A DNA stretch of 64,000 bases from assembly GCF_040954645.1 (NCBI RefSeq), contig NC_092805.1, forward strand, positions 21,664,741 through 21,728,740. Direction: 5' to 3'. Positions 1 through 10,870 of the stretch are shown here, in pieces. Below the pieces are notes generated by a model. That model worked only from the letters and a program-made list of their open reading frames with translations, was not told the DNA's origin and did no database searches. The translations under genes and the position numbers were made by a program. The stretch comes from Diabrotica undecimpunctata. Lineage: Eukaryota > Arthropoda > Insecta > Coleoptera > Chrysomelidae. Every line of letters starts with the position of its first letter. The first letter of the stretch is position 1.

Positions 1-687
1 CGACTGTTGATTAAAAAGATTTCAAATAACAAAGTAACTCTTTAAACAATTTGCACAATTAGGATATTTTCTAGAAATGCGTCAACCTTTGTGTTTACCT
101 TTTTTAGTAGGCACTAACAGATGTTAGCATTTTTTTAATTACCACATCGACCTGAATTTTTAAAAACACGCGAAGGAAACAATACGAGGCCTGGTTTAAT
201 ACAAATAAAATACATTTAAGAGTTTTTTAATATTAAAACCAGATTTGTTGTCAAAAATAATTTTTTATTATACTTTTGTATAAACTAATGTATACTTTTC
301 ATATCATATCTTTTTATGTTACTTATATCTGTACTTCTAAAGGCCGGTTTTCACGCTACGTCTTATTGTACGTTTTGTTGGATAGGACAAATCCTATACA
401 ATAAAACGTGGCATGTAAACAGCAAAACGTACGTCTTGTCGAATCGAAATGAAATCTAAGGTCAGATCGTAGAAATGATGGGAGAAGCATAGTTTTGCGA
501 GAACTGATAGGATAAAACGTTACGTGAAAATACATGTTCAGACAAGTCGTCCGATCTTGACTTATTTGACGACTAGTTCCACTGCAGTTCGTTTCATTTT
601 TCCCAAAAAAGCCTAATAATGTCAGATTTGCGGCAATGCACTCATGATTTTCTCGGGGAATTTATTGAATTGTATAAAAGTTTTTAA

Positions 688-1261
688 GGCTGTTTTATCG
701 GTGCACCAAAACCTAGGGACAGTGTTTTCTCTGTTATTTACCGACAAAATGTCTCGAAATGTGGACACGTTATTTGAAATTATGTTGCCTTTAAACTGAT
801 GGTTTTACTTTTTTAATTTTTTTGAAACTTCTGTTGAAAAATTGGAATATACTGTTTAACGTTCTATTATAACCAAACTTTTTACGCCCATCACTCGAAA
901 GAGTTTTTTTTTCTGTAATCGTTGATTTTTGTTTCACCTTTCTGTGTCCAGTAATAATCGAGAAAAGCGTGCTCCAACTTTAAAGAAAATTGCTAAAAAA
1001 TACTGAAATCTAATAGTGAAACGTGTTACTCATCATTGGCGCTTAGTTTCATCGTTATCGCCTTCGTGACGTCAAATCCCATGAACGTACGGTCAGTTAC
1101 TTCGTGTTAAAACTAATTTGAATGGAGAATAATGTATTTGTTTTCATTAAACTACCCGTGGGCCGGTGGCACTGAGTAAAGATGGTCTCGCGTAAGCAGT
1201 GTAGAAAAGTAAGTGATACGCCCATTTCAAATCGCAGTTTGCTTGGACTGCTAAAACAGCC
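688..1261. mobile_element. 574-bp TTAA-flanked MITE nested in Harbinger copy 1
   Basis: This segment is missing from the otherwise matching copy at 51659-52587, which holds a single TTAA at that point and so acts as an empty site. Here TTAA occurs on both sides (684-687 and 1262-1265). The termini are inverted: GGCTGTTTTA on the left and its complement on the right, with weaker matching inwards. TTAA duplication is the hallmark of piggyBac-type transposition. No coding sequence is recognisable inside. Confidence 0.8.
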
Positions 1262-1265
1262 TTAA

Positions 1266-1720
1266 GTAGTTATGTTTTAAAACCAAGTAGATTGCATTAC
1301 AGGTTTCAGGAATTATTTGGCTTAACGCTGGTTTGGATATTATGATTGTGAACTCCAAGTCCTTGACGCTGCGTCCTGTTGTAAGATATCTGAGAGTTGC
1401 TGTGAGTCTTTCATGGGGTGTAATGGCTTTTCTCATGAGGTGTCTTATTTCAATATGTATGGTGTTACCGACTCTAGCAATTGACAATAGGCTGAGGTGT
1501 CCATTCGCAAATAATTGCGCCAGTCATCTGGTTCGCCTCTTTTAGTAACGAGACGTGGAAATACTGGCTTCTTTTTAGAAGCCCACTCTCGTGACCATCT
1601 TGTCTTTTCCCCCTTCATCCCCTTTTTCCTCAGTCGTAGTATCTTTATAGTTGAAAAAATAAAAGAAAGCAGCCGTGTTTCCTCCGTAATAAAAAAAAAC
1701 ACTAAACAAACTTCACACAA
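1266..1720 (-). pseudogene. PIF/Harbinger transposase N-terminal relic
   Basis: Two overlapping minus-strand frames give the start of a Harbinger transposase. The first has the motif EPDDWRNYLRMDTSAYCQLL (near 1540-1480), the usual nuclease-family lead-in of YLRM followed by a leucine-rich segment. The second continues with ITPHERLTATLRYLTTG and a helix-turn-helix-like stretch (KDLEFTIIISKPALSQIIPE). A frameshift separates them near 1450-1487. The DDE catalytic part is missing, so no transposase can be made. The same two segments occur in copy 2. Confidence 0.75.
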
Positions 1721-1856
1721 CTCAAGACACTGAATTATAAATGAGGTAGAAAACGGAAGGAAAAACGTAGTGTGTATACACTGGACAAAACGTACATTTT
1801 GTCGTACGTTTTATATGACCCCAAAACGTACAATAAGACAGTGTGAAAACGGACCT

Positions 1857-2575
1857 TTATATCTGTACTTCTAAGGCCGGCTTCTTATGTAATAGCCTAC
1901 ATTGTGTATATTGAAACTGAATTTGTGTGTCTTTGACTGTCAATAGTTCTCGTTCGTTTTGGTAATTGGGTGATTTCGCTCGTTCTACTTAAGTAGTCCC
2001 TCCTTTAAGTTGTTTCCGTTTTGACCTTACCCTTATACCGTTTTGACTTTAATTGAGTTCGTCTTAAACTCGCGCTCTCTCACCCCATTAACTAATTATA
2101 TTGAAGATCTCAACCTCAGGACATTTCCTGACTCTTAAACCTTTGACCTCTTTGTCTCTGCCTGATTTTTCGGAGGTATCCTTCAGCAGTCACTGCCATT
2201 GTTGTCATATGGCTGCCAACATCGAAGTCCCAAACAGACTCAAAAATTTTTAGATTATCAATCTCAGAGACGCAAAAAGATTAAAAATCTTTGTCGGTAT
2301 TTTATGATATCCGGGGTGAACCAAAAAAAAATACGCTACACAACCCCCACGTAAGAGCGAAAACTGGACAGACAAAAACAGTTTTCCTTTAGGGCAAACA
2401 TAATTCAGGTTGGAACAACAATAGCATTTTATAGCGATTGAAACAGCGCGAGTATTAAGGCTAAGCATGAAATATGTTTAAGTTTATAAGTGTATCTTGA
2501 CTCCAGTGAATCAAACAAAAAAAAACAACAAAAATCCTAACTAAAAACTATTCTAAACTATTCTAACTATTATGA
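1857..2575. other. No recognisable gene
   Basis: AT-rich sequence after Harbinger copy 1. It begins with the 18-bp repeat of the left flank of that element. I see no coding segment, RNA gene or clear repeat. Confidence 0.5.
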
Positions 2576-3051
2576 GTGCAAACACGCTTAAGTGTGGCAC
2601 ATTTTTACGGCTCTAGCCTAATCAAAAAGGTGGAACAGACCAGTGTTGAAGTTTCTGGAAGCGAAAAGAGGGGTGCGAAAGATGACAAAGCTCCTGGACC
2701 TGACAATGCATATGCTGAACTCATAAAATTATTTAACACCGACGGTACTCAACGACTAACAAAAATATTCAATGACATATTTTTAAACGGAGTAATACCA
2801 AGATAATGGCTGAAGTCAACGTTTAGTGCACTACCAAAGAAAACAAAATCCGCATCCTGCAATGATTTCCGGACCATCAGCTTAATGAGCCACATTTTAA
2901 AGTTATTTCTAAAAATTATACATCAAATGATAATGTAGACTGTGCGAAGAAAAAATCAGCCGTACACAGTTTGGTTTTCGGAACGCGGTGGGTACGAGAG
3001 AGGCTCCCTTTAGCATGCAAGTAAGATTTGCGATATCAAAATCATGCGATA
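2576..3051 (+). pseudogene. RTE-like LINE reverse transcriptase fragment, part 1
   Basis: The translation has the non-LTR reverse transcriptase signature KDDKAPGPDNAYAELIKLF, then WLKSTFSALPKKT and FRTISLMSHILKLFLKIIH after a stop codon at about 2804. It ends in FGFR-like and GTREA-like residues, as in the RTE clade often annotated as craniofacial development protein 2-like. It stops where a minus-strand LINE has been inserted, and the same element resumes at 4045. The finger and palm segments between the two parts are lost. Multiple stops make this a dead copy. Confidence 0.75.
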
Positions 3052-4020
3052 TTTTTTTTTGAACCTATTCTCTATCCTTCCATTGTTGGATGTAGGTCTC
3101 CCCCAGTTCTCTCCATCTTTCCCTATCTTGAGCTGTTCTCTGCCATGTGAGACCTCCTTGTTTCCTGATGTCATCTTTCCACCTCATCTGTGGTCTGCCT
3201 CTTGATCTCTTTGCATTGTATGGACGCCACTTTCCGATGGCATTGTTCCATCGTCCGTCTTGGAGACGTTCATTGTGTCCAGCCCATTTCCATTTCAGTT
3301 TTGCTGCTTGTTCTATCGCGTCTACTATCTTTGTTCTGGTTCTGATCCACTGGTTACGTTTTCTATCTTTAAGTGATATACCCAACATTTGTCTCTCCAT
3401 CGCTCTTTGTGCCTTCCTTATCCTATCCAAATTAGCCTGTGTAAATGTCCATGTCTGTGCTCCGTAGGTGAGCACCGGTATTATGCAGGAGTTATATACC
3501 TTGCTTCGTAAGTATAGAGGGATTGTTTGATTTTTTAGAACGTAGGAAAGTTTGCCGAACGCTGCCCATCCCATTCTTACTCGTCTCGATATTTCGGCTG
3601 TTTGATTTTCTCTGTTAGCTCTGATTTGTCATTACTTTTGTTTTGTTGAAGTTAATTTTTAGGCCTTTTTGCAGTGATTTTTCATGAAGTTCATTCAGCA
3701 TTCATTCTAGTTCTTGCCGTTCCGAGGAGATCAGGAGTATATCATCCGCATATCGAAGGTGATTTAGGTACTTTCCGTTAATACATATTCCTCTGTTTTT
3801 CCAATCTGTTGATTTTATTATATCTTCGGGGGTTAAGGTAAACAGTTTAGGTGAAATTATATCGCCTTGTCGGACTCCTCGTTTAACTTTTATATTATCC
3901 GTTATTAATTTGTCGTCCAGAATTACGGTCATGGTTGCGTTTTGGTAAATATCATGTATCAATTGTCGGTATCTTGAATCTATGCTACTATTAACCAGAG
4001 CTTCTTCCACCTCCCAGTGT
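3052..4020 (-). mobile_element. 5'-truncated RTE-like LINE inserted on the minus strand
   Basis: Reading the minus strand from 4020, the segment encodes WEVEEALVNSSIDSRYRQLI, the RVRQGD turn, and an LRYADDILLI catalytic box (near 3750). After a frame break around 3600-3700 it continues through the thumb (GAQTWTFTQANLDRIRKAQR) and the tail GRPQMRWKDDIRKQ to a stop near 3065. A run of nine T at 3052-3060 is the poly(A) tail on the coding strand. The endonuclease and upstream part are missing, which is ordinary 5' truncation. The insertion interrupts another RTE on the + strand. Confidence 0.8.
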
Positions 4021-4044
4021 TCACCCTTACTGTTATCCCTTACT

Positions 4045-4425
4045 CTATCACCCTTACTGTTTAACATATACTCTGAAAAAATCTTTTAAGAAGCAGTAGA
4101 GGATGTTGAAGCCGGAATTCGAATTAACGGAGAATGTATCAATAACATCAGATACGTGGACCACACGGTGGTATTCGCTGACAGTTATGGAGCCCTCGAG
4201 GAGTTAATGAATAGAATCACAGAAGTGAGTCGGAGATATGGACTTTCACTGAACGTTAAGAAAACGAAATTTATGGTGATCTCTAAGAAAGAACAGCAAA
4301 TTGAAAGAATCGGTGTGAATGGTCAACCAATAGAAAGAGTAAAAACATACACCTACCTTGGTATGAACGTCAATGAAAATTGGGAATATTTCCTAGAAAT
4401 AAATTTCAAAAAATGGCTAAGCTAA
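4045..4425 (+). pseudogene. RTE-like LINE reverse transcriptase fragment, part 2
   Basis: Continuation of the + strand LINE at 2576-3051. It starts at LSPLLFNIYSEKIF, runs through EAVEDVEAGIRINGECINNI and a degenerate catalytic box RYVDHTVVFAD (normally YADD), and ends with YTYLGMNVNENWEY. About 120 residues of palm are missing between the two parts, so the insertion was accompanied by loss of target sequence. Confidence 0.75.
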
Positions 4426-4485
4426 TTGCGTCTGTATACGATTTAAAATAGTATTTGCGCTATTTTTCGCGTAACTATACGCGGG

Positions 4486-4671
4486 AAAGAGAGGATGTCT
4501 GTTGTTAGCGGCAGTCAACAGTAGAGAGTATCCTCTGTTACTAACGATAGTCAACACGGAAGAGAGAGCGTCTGTAGACAACAGGCAAGAGAGCGACTGT
4601 TCCTAACGATAGGCAAAAGGCGAGAGCGAGTGACTGTTTCTCTTGATAGACAACAGACAAGAGAGGGCGAC
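4486..4671. repeat. Degenerate tandem repeat, about 36-bp unit, about five copies
   Basis: Units start with AGAGAG(C/T) and run through a CTGTT...AACGATAG...CAACA core. Starts fall near 4486, 4523, 4561, 4588, 4623 and 4660, with the third unit shortened to 27 bp. The array is purine-rich and more GC-rich than its surroundings. No reading frame is conserved. Confidence 0.65.
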
Positions 4672-5045
4672 TTTTTTTTTTCTATCTTACAACTGTCTGT
4701 ATTTCCAAAGGAGGGGGTTGGAAATGGAAGTAGAAAGTATTATCAAGGGTTGGACTAAGGTAATGATTGTAAAATTGTGGTAGAATAATAGATAGTAAGA
4801 CAGCGAAAAAATGGCATGATTTTTCGCATGTGAAAAAATTTAACAACCGGTATATTCAATGTGGTATGGCTGTTGCCCAATCTATCAATACTGACATTTA
4901 TTTTGTTAATTTGTTAGTCATAGTATGGGGTCACCTATTAGTTAATTGCGATTTAAAATGAGAGAACAACTGTTTTTAAGTATTTCCGTATACATTTTTG
5001 AAAATTATCTTCTACACAAACCTTCTCCTGATAATAATAATCATT

Positions 5046-5051
<6 letters not shown>

Positions 5052-5092
<41 letters not shown>
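5052..5092. repeat. (TA)n microsatellite
   Basis: About 20 uninterrupted TA units. Confidence 0.95.
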
Positions 5093-5098
<6 letters not shown>

Positions 5099-5665
5099 TA
5101 TACAAATTTGTTGAATTTTTTGTCATCCTGTTACATACAACACCTGTTTTGTTATTATTGTATATTCTAATACCTTGCTATGTAAACAAATATATTGTTT
5201 AAATGGAGAAACATACATTAACGTTAATAATTTAATAATAATTGTGTATGTGAGTGCTGGGAGACCACTATCATAACGTTATTTTCCAAAATGGACATCA
5301 GACACGCCATCTTCCTTCTTCGCAGCGACTATAAAAATACTCATCGCATTTGGAGCGACGATCGGGATCGAATATTAAATAGACAGATCCTACGCACAAC
5401 TATTTACGTTCATATACTTATGTCATAAACTCGTTTGACATCACACTTCATTTAGTAAACTACCTGTCGAATTATAACTATGTAGCAATTATACGCGGTA
5501 TATTTGGTACAGAGATTTGTACGATATCTAATTACCGATCTCTAAGCTAATTTCTGTTTGAATTCAAGTTTCTGTCATTCTGCTTGATTTTCCTACGTCA
5601 TTTGAGTGTTTTACGGGCATATTAAATATGTGCCAATCACTGAAATGCATTATATAATGTGTTTA

Positions 5666-6223
5666 CAGTCTGTCCCAAACCCTTCTTTCAGTGCGTCACT
5701 AATTTTGACGTCATATAGGATTTTAAGAATGTCGAGAATTATTGCATGACATTTTAGTTAAATTTGACAATTGCGGGATCGTTATCTCTCTTTTTCTAAT
5801 TGAAAATAATTTAATAATTTTAATATTAGTCTTTGTTCTTCCTCAATATATCTCGGCATATTTAAGATATATTTTTATGACAATAAAATACAAAATTAAA
5901 TTTTCACTGTAAAATGTCTGATAATACTAACCTGGAATGACAATTATCAATTTATCAGTTGACATTGTGAAAGTACTGTCACGATCCAGAAAATCTGCGT
6001 CAAATTATATTTATGCGCATCATTGATTGGATATCTATTTAGCGTATTCTAAACTCCAACCAATTATACATCCGTAAGTAGATTTAGCTTTACGATAAAT
6101 AATTTTCTAAGTTCTATGTATAATAATCACAGACTCATGTTTTTTTCTGTCACCTCTAGCTTAATGTGTTAGAGAGAATTCGATCAACTATGACGCACTG
6201 AAAGAAGGGTTTGGGACGAACTG
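5666..6223. mobile_element. 558-bp MITE with 33-bp TIRs and TA target, Tc1/mariner type
   Basis: The ends 5666-5698 and 6191-6223 are inverted copies matching at 31 of 33 positions. They begin CAGT(C/T)(C/T)GTCCC and end in CAGTGCGTCA. Each end is bordered by TA (5664-5665 and 6224-6225), the Tc1/mariner target duplication. The inside is AT-rich with no transposase frame, so the element is non-autonomous. Confidence 0.85.
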
Positions 6224-6225
6224 TA

Positions 6226-6836
6226 TATAAATTTTGTAATGTTTTCGATAAGACAGTGTTATCTTTGTGTTTATTTCTCCCAGATCTTGACTCCTTTGTT
6301 TGTTTCTCTGTACTTCTCCTTTTCAAGTGCCACATCCGTTGCGGAGATTGGCAATCATCATTGCTATTCTAACTTTCGAAGCAACTGCTTTAAAGAGTTG
6401 TTTTGAGCCACAACTATATCACTTGGTTAAGGTTTTCATCTAAGATAAAATATTCGTCCGTTCCCCACACTTCTACCCTCTTTTTTTCTTTAGATTATGA
6501 ACCGCAAGAACCGTATTTTTCTCTACGCTCTATACGGGATATACCAGTTTTCTGCCCTTTATTGTCGTTTTAAATTAACAAATTCCCAGTATATGTTATA
6601 ATAGTAACAAAAAGGACTTAAAAGTGCTTTAGTTCATTTTTTTTAAGTTGTGTCGTAAAGAAATCAAATAAGTGTGTCTAAAAGTTTGGTTGTTTATATT
6701 TTTTTGAGATCAAATGTGTCGACTGGCCTATTATACAATTTTTTTTATTTATTTTTATTTCAAGAGACACGAAATTTATTTATTGTAGTAAAATTTTATA
6801 AATGAATTGTTTTTTTAAGGTACCTATTAAGGTACC
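6226..6836. other. No recognisable gene
   Basis: AT-rich sequence with short homopolymer tracts. No protein-like segment or repeat structure seen. Confidence 0.45.
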
Positions 6837-6972
6837 TAAGGTACCTTTAAATAAAGTGGGGGACAGACAACATCCTTGCTTTAATCCTTTTGGTGTTATA
6901 AATCCTGTTGTTATTTGTGTCCCTGCTTTTATTTTTGCTTTTGGTTGGTTGTATAGCACTTCGACGGCTTTT
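6837..6972 (-). pseudogene. LINE A reverse transcriptase, downstream piece
   Basis: On the minus strand this reads VEVLYNQPKAKIKAGTQITT, then (in another frame) a GLKQGC-like turn and LSPTLF. It directly continues the LINE A piece that stops at 7905. The two are separated by LINE B, whose 13-bp target duplication is 6960-6972 / 7905-7917. Removing LINE B and one copy of the duplication restores the frame from KAVE into VLYN. Confidence 0.75.
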
Positions 6973-7904
6973 CATCATCATCATTGGTGCTACAGCCCTA
7001 TAAAAGAGCCTCGACCTTCCCAAGTCTATTACGCCAGTCAGTTCTATACATTGCCAACTGTTGCCAGTTTGCTGCGCCTATTTATCTACCATCCTCATCT
7101 ACACCATCCCTCCATCTGAGTTTTGGTCTACCCCTTTTTCTACTTCCCACAGGTTGTGACATAAGGATTCTTCTAGGAGGGTTGTTCTGCTCTGATCTTG
7201 CCAGATGTCCTGCCCATCTTAGTCTTCCTATTTTTATAAAGGATACTACGTCTTTACCACCAAATATATGTTTATATCTGTGATATATCTCGTAGTTGTA
7301 CCTCCTTCTCCAAACACCATTTTCACAGATGCCACCAAATATTCTTCTCAGGATCCTTCGTTCAAATATAAGCAGGAGATTTTCATCTGCCTTGGAAATG
7401 GTCCATGCCTCCGACCCATATGTCAACACTGGTTGTATAAGGGTTTTGTATATGGTTATTTTTGTTTTTTGGTTTAAGTTTCTGCTTCTCATATGTCTAC
7501 TCAGTCCAAAATAGCCTTTGTTTGCTAGGATTATTCTTCGCTTGATTTCTTCCGTCATGACGTTCTCCTTGGTGATCAGGGAGCCTAAGTATGTGAATTT
7601 GTCCACCACTTCAAAGGTAGAATTATCAACCGTGAATTGGTGGCCGATGTTTTTGGCACTATTGTTGGGTGTTGATGCCATTATCTTAGTTTTATTTTCA
7701 TTTACTTGCAGGCCCATATTTTTTGAGGCGTGTGACAAGGTGGTATACATTTCTTCTAGCTTGCGTGTTGTGCGGGCAACTAGATCAACATCATCTGCAT
7801 ATGCCAAAATTTGGGATGATTTATTAAAAATGTTTCCTCTGCTGTCTATTTGGGCATCCCTGACCGCCTTTTCCAAAGCTATGTTGAAAAGGAGACACGC
7901 GGCT
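6973..7904 (-). mobile_element. LINE B: 5'-truncated RTE-like insertion with 13-bp target duplication
   Basis: On the minus strand an almost unbroken frame (7876-7082) holds the catalytic box ILAYADDVDLVART, the motif VDKFTYLGSLITKEN, the thumb YKTLIQPVLTYGSEAWTISK and the C-terminal RLRWAGHLARSEQ...GRPKLRWRDGV. These are typical of RTE-group reverse transcriptases. The 3' end on the coding strand is a short (ATG)n tail (CATCATCATCATTGG on +, from 6973). The insertion is bounded by TTCGACGGCTTTT at 6960-6972 and 7905-7917. The endonuclease half is missing. Confidence 0.88.
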
Positions 7905-9271
7905 TTCGACGGCTTTTATTAATTCTATATTAATACTCGTGCTTTCCATTGATTGCCACAGCTTCTTCAGTGGAACGCTGTCGTAGGCTTTCCGTAGGTG
8001 AAACATATGAATCTCTTGATTCCGTGCTATCTTTTTTTCTATTATCTGGGTTAAGGAGAAACTGTGATCAATAGTGGATCGACCCGTACGAAATCCTGCT
8101 TGTTCTTCTGCTTCATAATCTAAGTGAATACTTACTATCTATTCTTTGTACGTGTCCGAATCAGATAAGTTGTGTTGTTGTTAGGTCATCTGTGATTGTT
8201 TCTTTGATTCCCATTATTTCTCTAATGCGTTCTTTGGTAATCCTTTCTCTTCTAGATCTTCCTGCGGCTCTTCTCCAAAAATCCATTTCCGTCGCTTTCA
8301 GCGTTGGCAGTGTTCTTTCTTTCAGTGGTCATACCTCACAGCTGTATTCTCTCTCGATTCGGTTCTTTAAAATCTTTCCATATATTCGACTCATAGATCC
8401 GGTTACAGTTATTCCTCGGTAATTTTCACAATTACTTTTATCACCCTTTTTATGTGTACTGAGGTATGACATCTTCCATTCCGTAGGGATTTCGCTTGTG
8501 TTTATGCATTCTTGAAATAGTTGTCGAAGACATTTGTACAATTTGTTCGTTCCGTACTTAAACAATTCTCCGGGTATATCCCCTGGTCCGGGTGCTTTGT
8601 TCCTCTTCAGCTGTTTACATACATTTTGAATTTCCTCTGTTGATAATCTTATTGGCGAGCCGACTATTGAATTTCTATCTTGGTTTTGATTTCTATGTTC
8701 TTTAAATTCGACTCTATTCTCTACCATAAGTTCTTTGAAATATTCGTCCCAGTCTTCAGGTTTTATGCTCTGTATTACTTTTTTCTTTTCTTTTCTCAAT
8801 TTTTTTATGTTTCCAGCTTTCTCTACTTCTGGTTCCTCCTAGATAAATATTTATTCTTTGGCAGTTTCTTTCCCAAGACTCCTTCTTCGTAGAGATTTTT
8901 CTTCGTACTTGTTGCGTACTTCGTACTGCTTGTTTTTCTTTAGATTTTATTTTGTATTGTAATGATTTGGAGATCAAATATTGCTGGTATAGTTGTCTTT
9001 TACATTTTATTTCTTCCTCTATTTCGTTATTCCGCCAGTATGGTTTGTTTACCTTGGTTTTTATGTAGTATCCCATTGCTTCAAATGCTGCTTCGTGTAA
9101 ACAGTTTTTTATATGTTCATATAACTGGTCGATATTCTTAGGGGCGGGAATTTGTAGCTTCTCATCCAATCCATTTTTGAATAAGTCTTGGGTACTTTCT
9201 TCATCTAGGCTTCTGATGTTGTATCTTCGTTCCTGTATCTTTTCTGTCTTTTCTGTAACTATCACTGCCAT
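7905..9271 (-). pseudogene. LINE A: non-LTR reverse transcriptase relic, upstream piece
   Basis: Minus strand from 9271: a linker rich in lysine and glutamate (about 9271-8760), then KQLKRNKAPGPGDIPGELFK, TEWKMSYLSTHKKGDK and NYRGITVTGSMSRIYGKILK. After a foreign insert at 8131-8337 it resumes with EAEEQAGFRTGRSTIDHSF and a KAYDSVPLKKLW core near 7975. It is truncated by LINE B at 7905 and resumes at 6972. Several frameshifts are visible. The endonuclease domain is absent. Confidence 0.75.
8131..8337 (-). mobile_element. RTE-like 3' fragment inside LINE A
   Basis: Minus-strand translation gives EMDFWRRAAGRSRRERITKE, then RIREIMGIKETITDDLTTTQ and a GHVQ-like end. This is the C-terminal region of a different RTE-like LINE. 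It sits between the RIEREY and EAEEQAGF segments of LINE A, which are adjacent in intact relatives. Neither a tail nor a target duplication is clear, so it could be an insertion or a recombination patch. Confidence 0.6.
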
Positions 9272-9289
9272 AATGACAGTAATGTCTAA

Positions 9290-10120
9290 TGACTAGTTGC
9301 TATGGTGATATGTTGCATACTTACCCATTTATATTAGTCTCTTTGACTACCTTTAGCAATAATGGTAGAAGGGTACGATCGCAATCTTTACTTTTTTTAA
9401 TTAGAGTTATACTTAATTGCTTGGACAACTATCATTCTTTTTGTTTATATGGTACTAGATTGTATGAAACGCTTTATTTACAAGAAGACTATAAAAAAAT
9501 ATCTCAAAAAAAGATTTCAATTAAGCCTATAAGTGTAGCTTCAGTCCTATAAGTACACCTGAGGTACATACAATCATCTCTTTATAACTTCTTCCTATGA
9601 ATTCGTAAATGTGCAAATCAATATTTACAAATAACTTTTCGAAATACCCCTGTAAGTTAAAATTATTCAAGGAAGAAATATTTCATTTCAAAAGAATTTT
9701 ACTGTAAAGTTTCCACGACTTGCGTGGAATGGTTCATGAGTTTTTTACTGGAGTCCAATTTCTACCTTTGTTATGAACAAAAACGCCCTTAAATAGAAAG
9801 CAGCTGTGACAACACTGAGAAATCATTTTACAAATACCGCGACATCTGATGTCAACGTATAGGAATCATACTAAAATTCCATGCAAGTCCATGTTTTTGT
9901 CTTTGTTTCACACGTAGAAATGTATGGAAGTTGTATTAGGGTTCATATTTTTAAATTATAACAACTGGAGTAAATATACGATTCCATACGCTATCAGTAA
10001 ACTGAAACAGAACGATTTATTTTGTTATGACTGGCGGTTTCGGTTTATGTTACGTTATTATTCTACATCTCTAGTAGAGGTGCTTTGCTATTTCTCAGAC
10101 TGTTACTATTTCACGGCTAT
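9290..10120. other. No recognisable gene
   Basis: AT-rich. Short open frames here do not resemble any family I know. Confidence 0.4.
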
Positions 10121-10870
10121 GATAATAATAATAATCATTCTTAATGTAGAAAGCTTACATTATAATATAGATTACAAGAAACAAAAAGCATACTAAATAC
10201 TAAATAAACATAAAAACTCAGTTGTTGATCAAAGTCTATTTAGATATTTATTATTTATTAATTAATCAGTTCATTAATCAGTTCTTCATAGAATTGTGTT
10301 GTTTTGTTTCCAATCCATTGTTTAATTTCATATTTATATATATGTTTTTTATAATTTTTAATTTGTTTTAAATTCGCTGGTAGACAATTGTATAATTTGG
10401 ACCCTATGTAACCAACATATCTCTGGAGTATGGATTTATTACATTTAGGTAAAACTGCATTATTAATTGAATACCTAGTCTAATGGGCATGATTGTTAAA
10501 GTTTAATATCATCTTTTTTTCTTGTATATGTATTAGAACTTTGTAACAGAATAATTTACGTACAGTTAAAAATTGACTTTCATTATTATTATAACAGCTC
10601 GCTAGAATATCTTAAATTTTGACCCATAAATAATTCTAATTAGCCACTTCTGAATAATGCTTATAGAGTGCAAGTAATTATTCCGTATTCCACCCTATTC
10701 TAAAAGGCCATAGGTAAGTTAAGTTTGTATAAGTGCTTAATAAAGAATTTGTAAATGAGTTATTCCTAAAAATTCTTTTAAAAATTTAAATCTTGATAGG
10801 AGCCCTTTTAATTTAACTACTATATTATTTGCTTGAGTATTCCATCGTAAATGTTTATCAATTATTATAC
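10121..10870 (-). mobile_element. CR1/Jockey-type LINE, 3' end only
   Basis: Reading down from 10870 on the minus strand: IIIDKHLRWNTQANNIVVKL, KGLLSRFKFLKEFLGITHLQ, a YGLLEWGG-like block and WLIRIIYGSKFK. After a break comes PKCNKSILQRYVGYIGSKLY, then NCLPANLKQIKNYKKHIYKY and a stop. This is the reverse transcriptase thumb and C-terminus of a CR1/Jockey-group LINE with several stops. The 3' UTR runs to an (ATT)n tail at about 10121-10137. The last 100 bases recur at 61541-61636. Confidence 0.7.

Larger units (their letters stand above)
341..1856 (-). mobile_element. PIF/Harbinger-type element, copy 1, non-autonomous
   Basis: Both ends carry the inverted terminus AGG(C/T)C(C/G)GTTTTCAC followed by a CTTATTGTACGTTTTG-like stretch. 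The copy at 51659-52587 is the same element without the 688-1261 insert. Flanking triplets are TAA on the left and TTA on the right, the TWA target typical of PIF/Harbinger. A decayed N-terminal transposase segment lies on the minus strand, and the catalytic domain is absent. An 18-bp flank (323-340) recurs directly after the element (1857-1874). Confidence 0.8.

Noticed and set aside
4486..4671. CRISPR-like array
   Set aside because: Units are imperfect, not separated by unique spacers of uniform length, and the genome is eukaryotic.
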